Shown here: one piece after another, positions 43,318 through 52,572 of the stretch
How positions within the stretch are numbered: position 1 is the stretch's first letter
How the letters are laid out: each line of letters starts with the position of its first letter
Source: Streptomyces sp. NRRL F-5135
Lineage (GTDB): Bacteria; Actinomycetota; Actinomycetes; Streptomycetales; Streptomycetaceae
Direction of reading: 5' to 3'
Length of the DNA: 64,000 nt
NCBI RefSeq assembly: GCF_000719775.1
Contig: NZ_JOHR01000012.1
Coordinates: 248,001 to 312,000 of the forward strand
Notes under the pieces: model-generated
What the model was told of the DNA's origin: nothing
The model's database searches: none
What the model saw: the letters and a program-made list of their open reading frames with translations, nothing else
Position numbers and translations under genes: made by a program

Positions 43318-45963
43318 CTACACCGATGAGGACGGCGACGGAAGGGGCTGCTCCGTCCAGATGGTCTTGCCGTGCTGTGTGTGCCTGGTACCCCAGCGTT
43401 CGGTGAGCTGGGCCACCAGGAGCAGCCCGCGGCCCCCCTCGTCGAAGACCCGGGCCCGGCGCAGGTGCGGGGCCGTGTTGCTGGCGTCGGAGACCTCGCA
43501 GATCAGGGCGGTGTCGTGGATGAGGCGGAGTTGGATGGGCGGGACGCCGTAGCGGATGGCGTTGGTGATCAGTTCGCTGACCACGAGTTCCGTGATGAAC
43601 GAGACCTCGTCCAGCCCCCAGACCGACAGCTGCGCCGCGGTCATCTTCCGCGCCTGGGCCACCACTTCCGCGTCCGCGGGCAGGCCCCAGGTGGCGACCT
43701 GGGAGGCGTTCAGGCCGCGGGTCCGGGCCAGCAGCAGCGCGACATCGTCCGAGGGCGGGCCGGAGAGCAGCGCGTTCACCACCTTGTCGCAGGTCAGCTC
43801 CAGGGAGGGCGGGGCGGCGGCCAGTACGCGGGACAGCCGGGACAGGCCCATGTCCAGGTCGCGGGCCTCGGTCTGGATGAGGCCGTTGGTGAACAGGGCG
43901 ATCAGGGTGCCGTCGGCCAGTTCCAGCTCGGCGGATTCGAAGGGCAGCCCGCCGAGGCCCAGCGGCGGCCCGGCCGGTACGTCGGGGAAGTGGACGGTGC
44001 CGTCCGGCCGCACGAGGGCGGGGGCCGGATGTCCGGCGCGGGCCATGGTGCAGCGGCGGGAGACCGGGTCGTACACGGCGTAGAGGCAGGTGGCGCCGGT
44101 CCCGCCCGCGCCGACCGGCTCGGCCTCGGCGGCGCCTTCGGCACTTCGCGTACCCCGGCTGCCACCCATACTCCTCATACGCCCCATGCCCCCCGCGCCC
44201 CCCGTGCCTCTCATGTCCCTCACGTCTCTCATGGCCGTGCCCCGTACGCCGTCCTCGTCCGCGGCGGGGCCCTCCTCCCGTTCGAGGCGCAGGACGAGAT
44301 CGTCGAGGTGGGTGAGCAGTTCGTCGGGCGGCATGTCCACGTCGGCGAGGGTGCGAACCGCCGTACGCAGCCGCCCCATGGTCGCCGACGCCTGGATGCC
44401 GTGCCCCACCACGTCCCCCACCACCAGCGCCACTCTCGCGCCCGAGAGCGGGATGACGTCGAACCAGTCGCCGCCCACCCCCGCGCCCGATCCCGCAGGC
44501 AGATAGCGGGAAGCCACCTCCACCGCCGCCTGCCGGGGTGTCCGCCGGGGCAGCATGCTGCGCTGCAGGGCCAGCGCGGTCTCGTGCTCGCGCGCGTAGC
44601 GGCGGGCGTTGTCGACGCACAGGGCCGCCCTGGCGGCGAGTTCCTCGGCGAGGAGCAGGTCGTCGGCGTCGAACGGGTCCGGGCTGCGGTGCCGTACGAA
44701 CTGGGCCAGCCCCAGCAGCACGCCCCGCGCCAGCAGTGGTACGAGGAGGAACGAGTGGATGCCGTGCGCAGCCACCTTCCCCGAGCGGGCCGGATCGCGC
44801 GCCAGCCAGGCCCGCGTGTCCGGGCTGTCGACCGGATACAGCGCCGACTTCCCGGTGGCCAGTGTCCGGGCCATGGGGGAGTCCTCGGGGTAGCGCTCGG
44901 CCTCACCCGTCGGGATCGCGGCCTCCGGGCAGCCGGGCAGTACCGAGTGCTGCGCGGTCCGGCACAGGACCACCGGCTCGGCGGTCCCCACCGGTCCCAG
45001 GGGCTCGACGGGTTCCGAAGGTCCCACCGGTCCATGGGGCCCCACCGGCCACGGAGACTCCGTCGATGCCGGGGGCTCCGTCGGCTCCGGGAATTCATCC
45101 GGTCCCGGGTGCTCCAGGTGCTCCATCGGCTTCGGGGGCGGCGGCGACGCGTGCCCAGGTCGCCCCGGTGGCTCCGGCTGTCCTGGCGGTCCCGGCCGGC
45201 AACGCGGCCCCGGACGGCCCGGTGTTCCCGGACGGCCCGGTGGTGCCGGACGGCCCGGTGGTGCCGGCGGTGTCGTTCCTCGGACGTTGTTCGGACCGTA
45301 CGAGACGACAGGTTCCAGCAGGTCCACCGCGACGAAGTCGGCGAACTGCTCGGTCGCCACCTCCGCCAGCTCCTGGGCCGTCCGCGCCACGTCCAAGGTG
45401 GTGCCGATACGGACACCGGCCGCGTTCACGACGGTCAGCCGCTGCCGGGCCCGGTACCGCGCCGTGGTGTCGAGCGCGGCCAGCGCCACGCCCCGTACCG
45501 TCCCCGCGGGATCCTTCAGCGGGTAGACGATGGACGACCAGGCATGCGCCCGGCCTTCGCCCGGGGCCTCGGTGAACATCTCCGCGGTCATCTGTTCCCC
45601 GGTACGGAGCACCTGGCTCATCATCTCCTCGAGCTGCTCGGCGGCGGGGCCCGGGTAGATCTCCGTCGGGCGAAGGCCGTCGAGGCGGCCCACCTGGGAG
45701 TTCATGACGCGCCGCCCCTCGGCGCTGCCGCCCGTCAGGCGGCCCTCGTCGTCGTAGATGCCGATGAGGATGGGCATCTGGTCCAGCGCCCACTCCCGGA
45801 GCGCAGCGGCCGGGGCGCCGCGCTCGCGCTCCTGGTCTTCGCCCTGAGCCCGGCCCCGGCCTTCGTCCCGGCCCCGGCCCTGGTCCTCCCGGCCCCGGCC
45901 CTGGTCCTGGCCTTCCGAGGGTGGTTCCGTACCGTTCGGGGGCGCTGGTCGCTCGTCGCTCAT
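43318..45963 (-). CDS. SpoIIE-type PP2C phosphatase with PAS, GAF and HATPase domains
   Basis: About 881 aa from the ATG at 45963; a GTG at 45978 is the alternative start. A charged Gly/Arg repeat (QGRGREDQGRGRDEGRGR) precedes a PAS domain (about 55-165). A GAF domain follows, split by a long Pro/Gly insert (about residues 230-370). The SpoIIE phosphatase domain (about 500-735) has GDWFDVIPL and VVGDVVGHGIQA. The C-terminal HATPase domain has ELVVSELITNAIRYG and GRGLLLVAQLTERWG. Streptomyces has many such fused phosphatase/kinase regulators that act on anti-anti-sigma factors. A 25-30 residue Gly/Met-rich tract interrupts the phosphatase domain near residue 610. The input signal is unknown. 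Confidence 0.85.
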   Translation of the reverse strand: MSDERPAPPNGTEPPSEGQDQGRGREDQGRGRDEGRGRAQGEDQERERGAPAAALREWALDQMPILIGIYDDEGRLTGGSAEGRRVMNSQVGRLDGLRPTEIYPGPAAEQLEEMMSQVLRTGEQMTAEMFTEAPGEGRAHAWSSIVYPLKDPAGTVRGVALAALDTTARYRARQRLTVVNAAGVRIGTTLDVARTAQELAEVATEQFADFVAVDLLEPVVSYGPNNVRGTTPPAPPGRPAPPGRPGTPGRPGPRCRPGPPGQPEPPGRPGHASPPPPKPMEHLEHPGPDEFPEPTEPPASTESPWPVGPHGPVGPSEPVEPLGPVGTAEPVVLCRTAQHSVLPGCPEAAIPTGEAERYPEDSPMARTLATGKSALYPVDSPDTRAWLARDPARSGKVAAHGIHSFLLVPLLARGVLLGLAQFVRHRSPDPFDADDLLLAEELAARAALCVDNARRYAREHETALALQRSMLPRRTPRQAAVEVASRYLPAGSGAGVGGDWFDVIPLSGARVALVVGDVVGHGIQASATMGRLRTAVRTLADVDMPPDELLTHLDDLVLRLEREEGPAADEDGVRGTAMRDVRDMRGTGGAGGMGRMRSMGGSRGTRSAEGAAEAEPVGAGGTGATCLYAVYDPVSRRCTMARAGHPAPALVRPDGTVHFPDVPAGPPLGLGGLPFESAELELADGTLIALFTNGLIQTEARDLDMGLSRLSRVLAAAPPSLELTCDKVVNALLSGPPSDDVALLLARTRGLNASQVATWGLPADAEVVAQARKMTAAQLSVWGLDEVSFITELVVSELITNAIRYGVPPIQLRLIHDTALICEVSDASNTAPHLRRARVFDEGGRGLLLVAQLTERWGTRHTQHGKTIWTEQPLPSPSSSV

Positions 45964-46091
45964 CACTCGTCCCGGCAAGTAGGGGCCCCGGCCTCGCCCG
46001 CTCCCGGGCCGGTGCTCTCACCGTTACCACCACCTGGGGCGCCCCGCGATTCGGCGGCGGCCAGGTGGTACGCCCGTCCGGACGCGAGCCG

Positions 46092-47630
46092 TCAGGACCG
46101 CTTCACCTGGATGGCGAAAGTCCCGTCCGCCTCCTCCGAGACGACCGTGATCTCGACGCCGTTGTCGTCGTCCACGAACGTCTCGCCCGGCCGGTACGGC
46201 GCGTCCGACAGCTCCGCGTGCACGTTCGGGCGTCGCGTACAGCCCCCGCTGTCGCGTTTGGCGTCCGACACGGTGACCGGTCCGCGCCCGGTGTCGACGT
46301 CGGAGTCCACGCGGTAGATCAGAACGCCCGGTTCGCACACGGCCTCGTCGTTGCCCGCACGCGTCCGTACCTCCACCGCGTAACCCGACTCCTCCGACAC
46401 CGGTACGAAGGCCAGCTTCGGGCCGCCCGCGACCGCCAGCGGCCCCAGGACGTGCTCGCTGACGCCCGGCTCCGCGGCGCAGGCGACCTGCTCGTCGTCG
46501 AGCCAGCCGAGCTTCCACTTGTGCCAGCCCAGCAGGTCGTTGTTCGCCCCCCAGTCCTCGGACATGATGTCCCAGTGCCCCACGGCGCCGCCGCCGTCCG
46601 ACGTATAGAGGTCGGGGAGGCCGAAGACATGGCCGTTCTCGTGCGGCAGCACCCGGTAGCCGGTCCTGCCGTACGATCCCGAGCCGTCGTCCTGGCGGCC
46701 GTAGACGAAGGACGTGTTCGCGAGCGGCACGCCGTCGGCCTGCGGGGCGTCCGCGTTGCCGGAGAAGGTGACGGACAGGACGGTGTCCAGCGCCGAGGGG
46801 CCGGCGTTCGGCGTGACCAGGACGTTGACCAGGTCGTACGCGCTGAAGTCCACCTTCGGGTCCGCCATGGCGACGATGTCCTCCACCAGCCGCCGGTAAC
46901 CGGGCTCGTACGGTGCTCCGCGCTCTATCCCGTACTGCTTGAAGGGCAGCGGCATCCGCAGCCAGTCCTTCAGCGGGGCCTCGGGACGGTAGTCGAGCCG
47001 GCCGTACGAACTGGTCCTGAACCACTCCGACGTCTGCGGGAAGAACTCCGCGAGCCGGTCGAGCGCCTTGCCCCGGCCCTTGGCGTCCGGGAAGTCGATC
47101 ATGAGGTTGAGGGCCCGGACCCGGCCGGTGGAGCGGACGTAACCCGGTGGTGTGGGCAGCCCCTCCGACATCTGGACGACCGCGGTGGAGGAGATACGGC
47201 ACGGGTCGAGCGGGGCGTCGTCGGTGCCCGCCACGGGGCCGGCCGAGGCGCGGGTGGGGGCGGAGAGCGAGGAACTGCCCGTGGTGAGGGCGGCGAGGGT
47301 GAGCGCCGCGAGGCCGGCGAGCGCGCCGATACGGCGGGGGCCGCGGCAGTTGCCGGAAGGGGCGGGGGCGCTGTGGTCGGCATGGCCGCCGCGCTGGTCG
47401 TGCTGGTCGTGCTGGTCGTGCTGGTCGTGTTCAGTGTGTTCGGCGTGCTTGCCAGGCCTGTCGCGCCCGGCGTTTCTGTCAGGTCTGTCAGGTCCGCCGG
47501 GGCTGTCGTGCCTGTCGGCGCGGGTGGCGCCGGGCCGCGTGGGGCTCGCCCGGCCGGAGCCCTGGCCACCGCTTCCGGCTATCTCGCCGGTGCTCTGTAT
47601 CCGACGCCTGTGCCGCATCCTGTGCTGCAT
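46092..47630 (-). CDS. M6-family secreted metalloprotease
   Basis: A 512-aa protein. The N-terminal 100 residues are hydrophilic with a HDQ repeat (four units, about 67-80). A hydrophobic segment follows (RRIGALAGLAALTLAALTTG, about 100-119), which would be an unusually late signal sequence or membrane anchor; the true start may lie downstream. The zinc site is HENGHVFGLPDLY (about 330-342), followed by HWDIMSEDWG with the Met-turn. It matches the immune inhibitor A-like M6 domain of Actinobacteria. It hydrolyses extracellular proteins; the substrate is unknown. Confidence 0.8.
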   Translation of the reverse strand: MQHRMRHRRRIQSTGEIAGSGGQGSGRASPTRPGATRADRHDSPGGPDRPDRNAGRDRPGKHAEHTEHDQHDQHDQHDQRGGHADHSAPAPSGNCRGPRRIGALAGLAALTLAALTTGSSSLSAPTRASAGPVAGTDDAPLDPCRISSTAVVQMSEGLPTPPGYVRSTGRVRALNLMIDFPDAKGRGKALDRLAEFFPQTSEWFRTSSYGRLDYRPEAPLKDWLRMPLPFKQYGIERGAPYEPGYRRLVEDIVAMADPKVDFSAYDLVNVLVTPNAGPSALDTVLSVTFSGNADAPQADGVPLANTSFVYGRQDDGSGSYGRTGYRVLPHENGHVFGLPDLYTSDGGGAVGHWDIMSEDWGANNDLLGWHKWKLGWLDDEQVACAAEPGVSEHVLGPLAVAGGPKLAFVPVSEESGYAVEVRTRAGNDEAVCEPGVLIYRVDSDVDTGRGPVTVSDAKRDSGGCTRRPNVHAELSDAPYRPGETFVDDDNGVEITVVSEEADGTFAIQVKRS

Positions 47631-47791
47631 GTGGTCGCCTTCGGGTCCACCGGCAGTCGGCCGTCCGGACTGCCCTCTGTCCGATCAACCTCCCTCGCGC
47701 GGCGCGTCGGCGCTCGCTGGGTGCGCCGATCGTGGGTTCTTTCGTCGGCCAGGCATATGTGTCCCGGGTCACAGCGGCCCGCTGAAATAAC

Positions 47792-47848
47792 CGGGGATCG
47801 CTTCCCCGTTTACCTGTGCGTCCTGTCGAAACGGGGAACGAATCCCCG
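47792..47848. promoter_or_regulatory. Two similar palindromes before the TetR gene
   Basis: The arm CGGGGATCGCTTCCCCGTTT (47792-47811) and the inverted arm AAACGGGGAACGAATCCCCG (47829-47848) match at 18 of 20 positions. Each is itself a near-palindrome (CGGGG...CCCCG). They lie 50-106 bases before the TetR start, as expected for twin operators of an autorepressor. Confidence 0.6.
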
Positions 47849-47897
47849 ATTCGTCAGGCCGGACGACGAACGACACGGAGTGAAAGGCCGGACCGAC

Positions 47898-48551
47898 GTG
47901 ACCATCACCGCCGCAACCGAAGCGCGCCGGCCCCACCGCCCTCGCGCGGACGCGCTGCGCAACCGGGAACGGATCGTGACGGCCGCCCGGGAGATCTTCG
48001 TGGAGTACGGCCCCGACGCTCCGCTGGACGAGATCGCCCGGCGCGCCGGCATCGGTAACGCCACGCTCTACCGGCACTTCACCGACCGGAGTGCCCTGGT
48101 GCACGCCGTCGTGCTGTACGTCGTGGGTCGTGTCGGGGACATGGCGGAGCGGAGTGTCACCGAGGAGGGCGACCCGTTCGCCGCGCTGCGCCGTTTCGCG
48201 CATGCGGCGATCGACGAACGCATCGGCGCGCTCTGTCCCATGCTCTCCAGCGCGTTCGACCGGACCGACCCCATCCTGGAGGCAGGCCGCACCCGCCTCG
48301 AGGGCGCGGTGGAGGGGCTGATGGAGCGGGCGCGGCGGGCCGGACGGCTCCGTACGGACGTCGCCGTGGGGGACCTGATGGTCGCGCTGTCGCAGCTCAC
48401 CCGTCCGCTGCCCGGCACCTGCTGCCTGGACATGGACAGGTTCGCCCACCGGCACCTCCAGCTCTACCTGGACGGCTTGGAGGCGCCCGCCCGGTCCGAA
48501 CTGCCCGGCTCCGCCGCGACCTTGGAGGACTTGCGCGGCGCGGTCGGCTGA
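47898..48551 (+). CDS. TetR/AcrR-family regulator
   Basis: A 217-aa protein (GTG at 47898; GTG 47880 is an alternative). The N-terminal helix-turn-helix is typical: RERIVTAAREIFVEYGPDAP, LDEIARRAGIGNATLYRHF and TDRSALVHAV. The C-terminal domain is the type with CPMLSSAFDRTDPILEAG. It precedes and points towards the MFS exporter gene, so it probably represses it and responds to an exported compound. Confidence 0.85.
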   Translation: MTITAATEARRPHRPRADALRNRERIVTAAREIFVEYGPDAPLDEIARRAGIGNATLYRHFTDRSALVHAVVLYVVGRVGDMAERSVTEEGDPFAALRRFAHAAIDERIGALCPMLSSAFDRTDPILEAGRTRLEGAVEGLMERARRAGRLRTDVAVGDLMVALSQLTRPLPGTCCLDMDRFAHRHLQLYLDGLEAPARSELPGSAATLEDLRGAVG

Positions 48552-48589
48552 TGCGCGCAGACCCTGCCGACGTCGCCAGCTGAGCGCCC

Positions 48590-48725
48590 CGATCCCCGCC
48601 GGTTCCCGCCCGACCCTCGCCGGTTCCTGCCCGATCCCCGCCGGTTCCCGCCCGACCCTCGCCGGTTCCTACCCGATTCCCTCCGGTTCCTGCCCGATCC
48701 CCGCCCGTTTCTGCCCGACCTTCGC
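48590..48725. repeat. Tandem GCCGGTTCCYGCCCGAYCC repeat
   Basis: Six or so copies of a unit of about 21 bases (CGCCGGTTCC, then C/T, GCCCGA, C/T, CC) fill the 420-base gap between the TetR and MFS genes. Copies drift towards the 3' side. No gene is seen in the gap. Confidence 0.7.
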
Positions 48726-48971
48726 CCGGCTCTCGGCTGGCCCCGTCGGCCCGTCATCTCCCCCGTTCTCGCCACCACCGCCCTGCCTGTCCCTTGCCTA
48801 CCGCCACCGCCTGCCCATCTCCTGCCTACCTTCCATCTCCTGCCTACCTTCCATCGCCTGGTCATCGACTGCTCCCGGCGACTCCATGACTTCGTAAGAC
48901 AGGCAGCGTCGCCTGCTCTTACGTCCGTACGTCCGTTTTTCATACATACGCATCGCTAGGTGGACACCTCC

Positions 48972-50582
48972 ATGTCTCAATCACCCGGAATCCGATCTTC
49001 CGAATCGGGCTCCGCATCCGTCGACGGCCCCGCCCGCCCTGCCGGCTCCGTCGGCCTCTCAGGCCGTACCGGCCTCCCTGACCCCAGTCGCTGGAGGGCC
49101 CTGGTCTTCATCGCGCTCGCGCAGCTGATGGTCGTCCTCGACGCGACGATCGTGAACATCGCGCTCCCCTCCGCGCAGCAGGACCTGGGCATATCGGAGG
49201 CCAACAAGCAGTGGGTCATCACGGCCTACGCCCTGGCCTTCGGCGGTCTGCTGCTCTTCGGGGGCCGCGTCGCCGACCTGTGGGGACGTAAGCGCGCCTT
49301 CGTGGTCGGTCTGCTCGGCTTCGCCGCCGCCTCGGCCATCGGCGGTGCCGCCGGCAACGAGGCGATGCTGCTGGGCGCCCGCGCGCTCCAGGGCGTCTTC
49401 GGCGCGCTGCTCGCGCCCGCCGCGCTGTCACTGCTCGCGGTGATGTTCACCGACGCGAAGGAGCGGGCGAAGGCGTTCGGGATCTATGGCGCGATCGCCG
49501 GTGGCGGCGGCGCCGTCGGCCTGATCCTGGGCGGTTTCCTGACCGAATACCTGGACTGGCGCTGGACCTTCTTCGTCAACATCCCGTTTGCGATCGTGGC
49601 CGCGCTCGGCGCGTACTTCGTGATCCGCGAGCCCTCCGGCGACCGTAATCGTTCCCCGCTGGACGTCCCCGGCGTGGTGCTGTCCACGCTCGGCCTGGTG
49701 TCGCTGGTGTACGGCTTCACGCGCGCCGAGTCCGACGGCTGGACCGATGCCGTGACGATCCTCCTCTTCGTCGCGTCCGTGGTCCTGCTGGCCGTGTTCG
49801 CGGCCGTCGAGTCGCGGGTCGAACACCCGCTGCTGCCCCTGCGTGTTGTCGCCAACCGCAACCGCGGTGGCGTCTACCTCTCGCTCGGCCTCGCCGTGAT
49901 CGGAATGTTCGGGCTCTTCCTCTTCCTGACGTACTACCTCCAGATCGTGCGCGGGTACTCGCCGGTCAAGACCGGTTTCGCCTTCCTGCCGATGATCGTC
50001 GGCATGATCACGGGCTCGACGCAGATCGGCGCACGGCTGATGACGCGCGTTCCGGCGCGGCTGCTGATGGGGCCGGGCTTCCTGCTCGCCGCCGTCGGCA
50101 TGCTGCTGCTGACACAGCTGGACATCGACACCTCGTATCTGGGCCTCATCCTGCCCGCGCAGCTGATGCTCGGCCTCGGGATGGGTACGGCGTTCATGCC
50201 GGCCATGTCCCTCGCCACGCACGGCATCGAACCGCGTGACGCGGGTGTCGCCTCGGCGATGGTCAACACGTCGCAGCAGGTGGGCGGCGCGATCGGCACG
50301 GCGCTGCTGAACACCATCGCGGCCTCCGCGACGACGGCTTACATCACGGCGCACGCGGCGGCCGCCGGTGATGCGAAGCTGCTGGAGCTGCGGGCCATGG
50401 TCGACGGCTTCACCAGCGCCATCTGGTGGGCGGTCGGCATCCTGGCCGTCGCCGCGGCGATCGCGCTGACCTTCGTCAACGCCGGCCGCCCGGGAGCCGC
50501 GTCCGCGAAGCCGGGCGCCGGTGACCTCCAGGGTGCCGGGGCCGCCGAGGACGAGGCGCGGCTGCCGGTCGTGATGCACTGA
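48972..50582 (+). CDS. DHA2-type MFS drug exporter
   Basis: A 536-aa protein from the ATG at 48972 (AGGTGG upstream; GTG 48960 also possible). It has 14 predicted membrane segments. Motif A-like GRVADLWGRKRAFVVG, motif D1 LDATIVNIALPSAQQDLG and motif C-like GLILGGFLTEYLDWRWTF mark the EmrB/QacA family. It exports drugs or metabolites with proton antiport. The TetR gene upstream and the MarR gene downstream are candidate regulators. A strong terminator follows. Confidence 0.88.
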   Translation: MSQSPGIRSSESGSASVDGPARPAGSVGLSGRTGLPDPSRWRALVFIALAQLMVVLDATIVNIALPSAQQDLGISEANKQWVITAYALAFGGLLLFGGRVADLWGRKRAFVVGLLGFAAASAIGGAAGNEAMLLGARALQGVFGALLAPAALSLLAVMFTDAKERAKAFGIYGAIAGGGGAVGLILGGFLTEYLDWRWTFFVNIPFAIVAALGAYFVIREPSGDRNRSPLDVPGVVLSTLGLVSLVYGFTRAESDGWTDAVTILLFVASVVLLAVFAAVESRVEHPLLPLRVVANRNRGGVYLSLGLAVIGMFGLFLFLTYYLQIVRGYSPVKTGFAFLPMIVGMITGSTQIGARLMTRVPARLLMGPGFLLAAVGMLLLTQLDIDTSYLGLILPAQLMLGLGMGTAFMPAMSLATHGIEPRDAGVASAMVNTSQQVGGAIGTALLNTIAASATTAYITAHAAAAGDAKLLELRAMVDGFTSAIWWAVGILAVAAAIALTFVNAGRPGAASAKPGAGDLQGAGAAEDEARLPVVMH

Positions 50583-50624
50583 CCGTACGGCTCATGCCTC
50601 GTGCCGCGGGCCTGGCCTGAGGGA

Positions 50625-50673
50625 CGTACGGCCCGGAGCGCTCCCCCTTTCGGGGACCACTCCGGGCCGTACG
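50625..50673. terminator. Bidirectional terminator between MFS and MarR genes
   Basis: A perfect 14-bp stem (CGTACGGCCCGGAG at 50625-50638 with 50660-50673) encloses a second short stem (CTCCCC...GGGGA). It separates converging transcripts. Confidence 0.75.
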
Positions 50674-50701
50674 CGATGCTCGTTGCTCGGCCGGCCACCG
50701 G

Positions 50702-50815
50702 ACCATCGGCACCGGGCCACCGGCACCGGACCATCGGCACCGGACCACTGGACCACCGGACCACTGGCACCGGACCACCGGCACCGGACCACCTGCACCG
50801 GACCACCTGCACCGA
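50702..50815. repeat. Minisatellite of ACCGG(A/C)CCAC units
   Basis: About ten imperfect copies of a 12-base unit (CACCGGACCACC with changes) fill the gap before the MarR stop codon. It is not coding on either strand in a way I can support. Confidence 0.7.
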
Positions 50816-50816
50816 C

Positions 50817-51341
50817 TCAGCGGCGCCACGGCAGGTCCGCGCCCGTGCCCTCCGGCTGGAGCCCCTCCGCCATCACCCGCGTGATCTCCCCGAGCTGCTT
50901 CACCTGATCCGGGGTGAGCCGGTCGAAGATGGCCTGCCGTACGGCGGCCACGTGGCCGGGCGCGGAACGCTCCAGCACCTCGTACCCGAGGTCCGTCAGG
51001 AACGCGTTCTGTCCCCGCTTGTCGGAGTCGCACTCCTCACGTCGTACCCAGCCGTGCTGCTCCAGCCGGGCGATCGCGTGCGAGAGGCGGGAACGCGTGA
51101 TCTTGGCGTCTTTCGCCAGCTGTGTCATCCGCATCCGGCGCCGGGGAGCCTGCGAGAGGAGCACGAGCAGCCCGTAGTAGATGTGCGGCATCCCGGCATC
51201 ACGCTGGAGCTGCCGGTCGAGATGGTCCTCCAACAACCTGGTGGCGTGCAGATACGACCGCCACACGCACTGTTCCTCGTCGCCGAGCCAGCGCGGCTCC
51301 CCGCCCGTTCCGGCGTCGCTGCCGGTGGATGCCGTGTTCAT
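50817..51341 (-). CDS. MarR-family regulator
   Basis: A 174-aa protein. The winged helix is seen as MTQLAKDAKITRSRLSHAIARLE (helices, about residues 72-94, in part) and the wing RREECDSDKRGQNAFLTDLG. It is divergent from the dioxygenase gene with an inverted repeat between the two starts. It probably represses the dioxygenase and itself and is released by an aromatic compound. It could also act on the converging MFS gene. Confidence 0.82.
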   Translation of the reverse strand: MNTASTGSDAGTGGEPRWLGDEEQCVWRSYLHATRLLEDHLDRQLQRDAGMPHIYYGLLVLLSQAPRRRMRMTQLAKDAKITRSRLSHAIARLEQHGWVRREECDSDKRGQNAFLTDLGYEVLERSAPGHVAAVRQAIFDRLTPDQVKQLGEITRVMAEGLQPEGTGADLPWRR

Positions 51342-51359
51342 GTATCCACTGTACCCATT

Positions 51360-51418
51360 CTTGAAAGTTAAACTATGTGAGCGTATTCTTGTGTTTCGTG
51401 AACGCTTGAGCTTTCAAG
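51360..51418. promoter_or_regulatory. Inverted CTTGAAAG/CTTTCAAG arms between MarR and dioxygenase
   Basis: CTTGAAAG (51360-51367) and CTTTCAAG (51411-51418) are exact inverted arms in an A/T-rich divergent promoter region. The first extends into AGTTAAACT. Such motifs are usual MarR operators. Confidence 0.55.
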
Positions 51419-51491
51419 CAGTAGGGGCCGGGCGGTGCGGGTCTGGATCCGCCCGCCCGCCCCGCACCAGGTCCACGAACCGGGAGCCGTC

Positions 51492-52274
51492 ATGACCGCC
51501 GTCGCAGAACGCATGCCCGCCCTCTACCTCTCCCATGGCGCCCCGCCACTGGCCGACGATCCGGTCTGGCCCGGTGAGCTGGCGGCTTGGTCCGCGACAC
51601 TGCCGCGCCCCAAGGCGATCCTGATGGTCTCCGCGCACTGGGAAGAAGCGCCGCTCGCGCTGGGGGCCACGGAGCCGGTGCCGCTCACCTACGACTTCTG
51701 GGGCTTCCCCGAGCACTACTACCGGGTGCGGTACGACGCCCCTGGCGCGCCGGAACTGGCCGCTTCCGTGCGGAAGTTGTTGCGTGCCCCGGGAACGCCC
51801 GTGCAGGACATCCCGGACCGGGGTCTGGACCACGGCGCGTATGTGCCGCTGGTCGAGATGTTCCCCGAGGCGGACGTCCCCGTGCTCCAGATCTCCATGC
51901 CGACGCTGGACCCGCGTGAACTTCTGAAGATCGGCCGCAAGCTGGCTCCGCTGCGCGACGAGGGAGTGCTGATCATCGGCAGTGGCTTCTTCACGCACAA
52001 CCTGGCCGCACTGCGCCACCAGGGCGGGGGAGTGCCCGCTTGGTCGTCGGAGTTCGACGACTGGGGCGCGCGGGCGCTGCTCGCCCAGGACGTCGACGCC
52101 CTGCTCGACTTCGAGAACAAGGCCCCCTCCGGCCGGCTGGCGCACCCGCGCACCGAGCACTTCGCCCCGCTGTTCGTGACGCTGGGGGCGTCGGAGGGTG
52201 ACCTGGGCGAGGGGCGCAGCGTGATCGACGGCTTCTGGATGGGAATGGCGAAGCGGTCGGTGCAGTTCGGCTGA
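51492..52274 (+). CDS. Class III extradiol dioxygenase (DODA/YgiD-like)
   Basis: A 260-aa protein from the ATG at 51492, with GGGAG six bases upstream. The metal-binding histidines are in YLSHGAPP, VSAHWEE, GLDHGAYVPL and SGFFTHNL, the pattern of the DOPA-4,5-dioxygenase-like LigB family. It opens catechol-type rings with Fe or Zn. The natural substrate is unknown. It lies next to a divergent MarR gene, which fits control by a phenolic compound. Confidence 0.82.
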   Translation: MTAVAERMPALYLSHGAPPLADDPVWPGELAAWSATLPRPKAILMVSAHWEEAPLALGATEPVPLTYDFWGFPEHYYRVRYDAPGAPELAASVRKLLRAPGTPVQDIPDRGLDHGAYVPLVEMFPEADVPVLQISMPTLDPRELLKIGRKLAPLRDEGVLIIGSGFFTHNLAALRHQGGGVPAWSSEFDDWGARALLAQDVDALLDFENKAPSGRLAHPRTEHFAPLFVTLGASEGDLGEGRSVIDGFWMGMAKRSVQFG

Positions 52275-52278
52275 GTCT

Positions 52279-52350
52279 CCAAGCCGATCGGCCGCGTCTC
52301 CCGGGTTGATCGGCTGAGACTCTCAGACCGATCGGCCGCGTCTCCGGGCC
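52279..52350. repeat. Short direct repeat CCGATCGGCCGCGTCTCC
   Basis: Two copies (about 52285-52302 and 52329-52346) with a related GATCGGCTGAGACTCTC between them follow the dioxygenase stop. The remaining bases up to the hrdD promoter (52351-52572) show no gene, only a short minus-strand frame without a start. Confidence 0.5.
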
Positions 52351-52572
52351 GAGGTCGGAGGGGTGTACCCGTCAATCGGGGGCACGGCAACCAAATGGTG
52401 GTGGGGGTCGTCTACTGGGGCAGGTCTGCAAGGGTGGTGAAGATGTCCTCGAGCGCGCCGGGGAGCACCTCCATTGCCGCCCTGACCTGCGCATCCGTGT
52501 GCTCATGCGGTGTCGGCCCGACCGGTGGGCGGCACAGGATACTGCATGATCAGAAAATCGATGTACGGCATG

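Noticed and set aside
45921..47897. Long plus-strand extension of the TetR frame
   Set aside because: It is a shadow of the M6 protease gene on the other strand; the TetR homology begins near 47898.
48590..48725. CRISPR array
   Set aside because: Units are head-to-tail without unique spacers; it is a minisatellite.
52394..52520. Short minus-strand frame ending ALEDIFTTLADLPQ before hrdD
   Set aside because: It looks protein-like, but no start codon with a ribosome site was found; possibly a relic.
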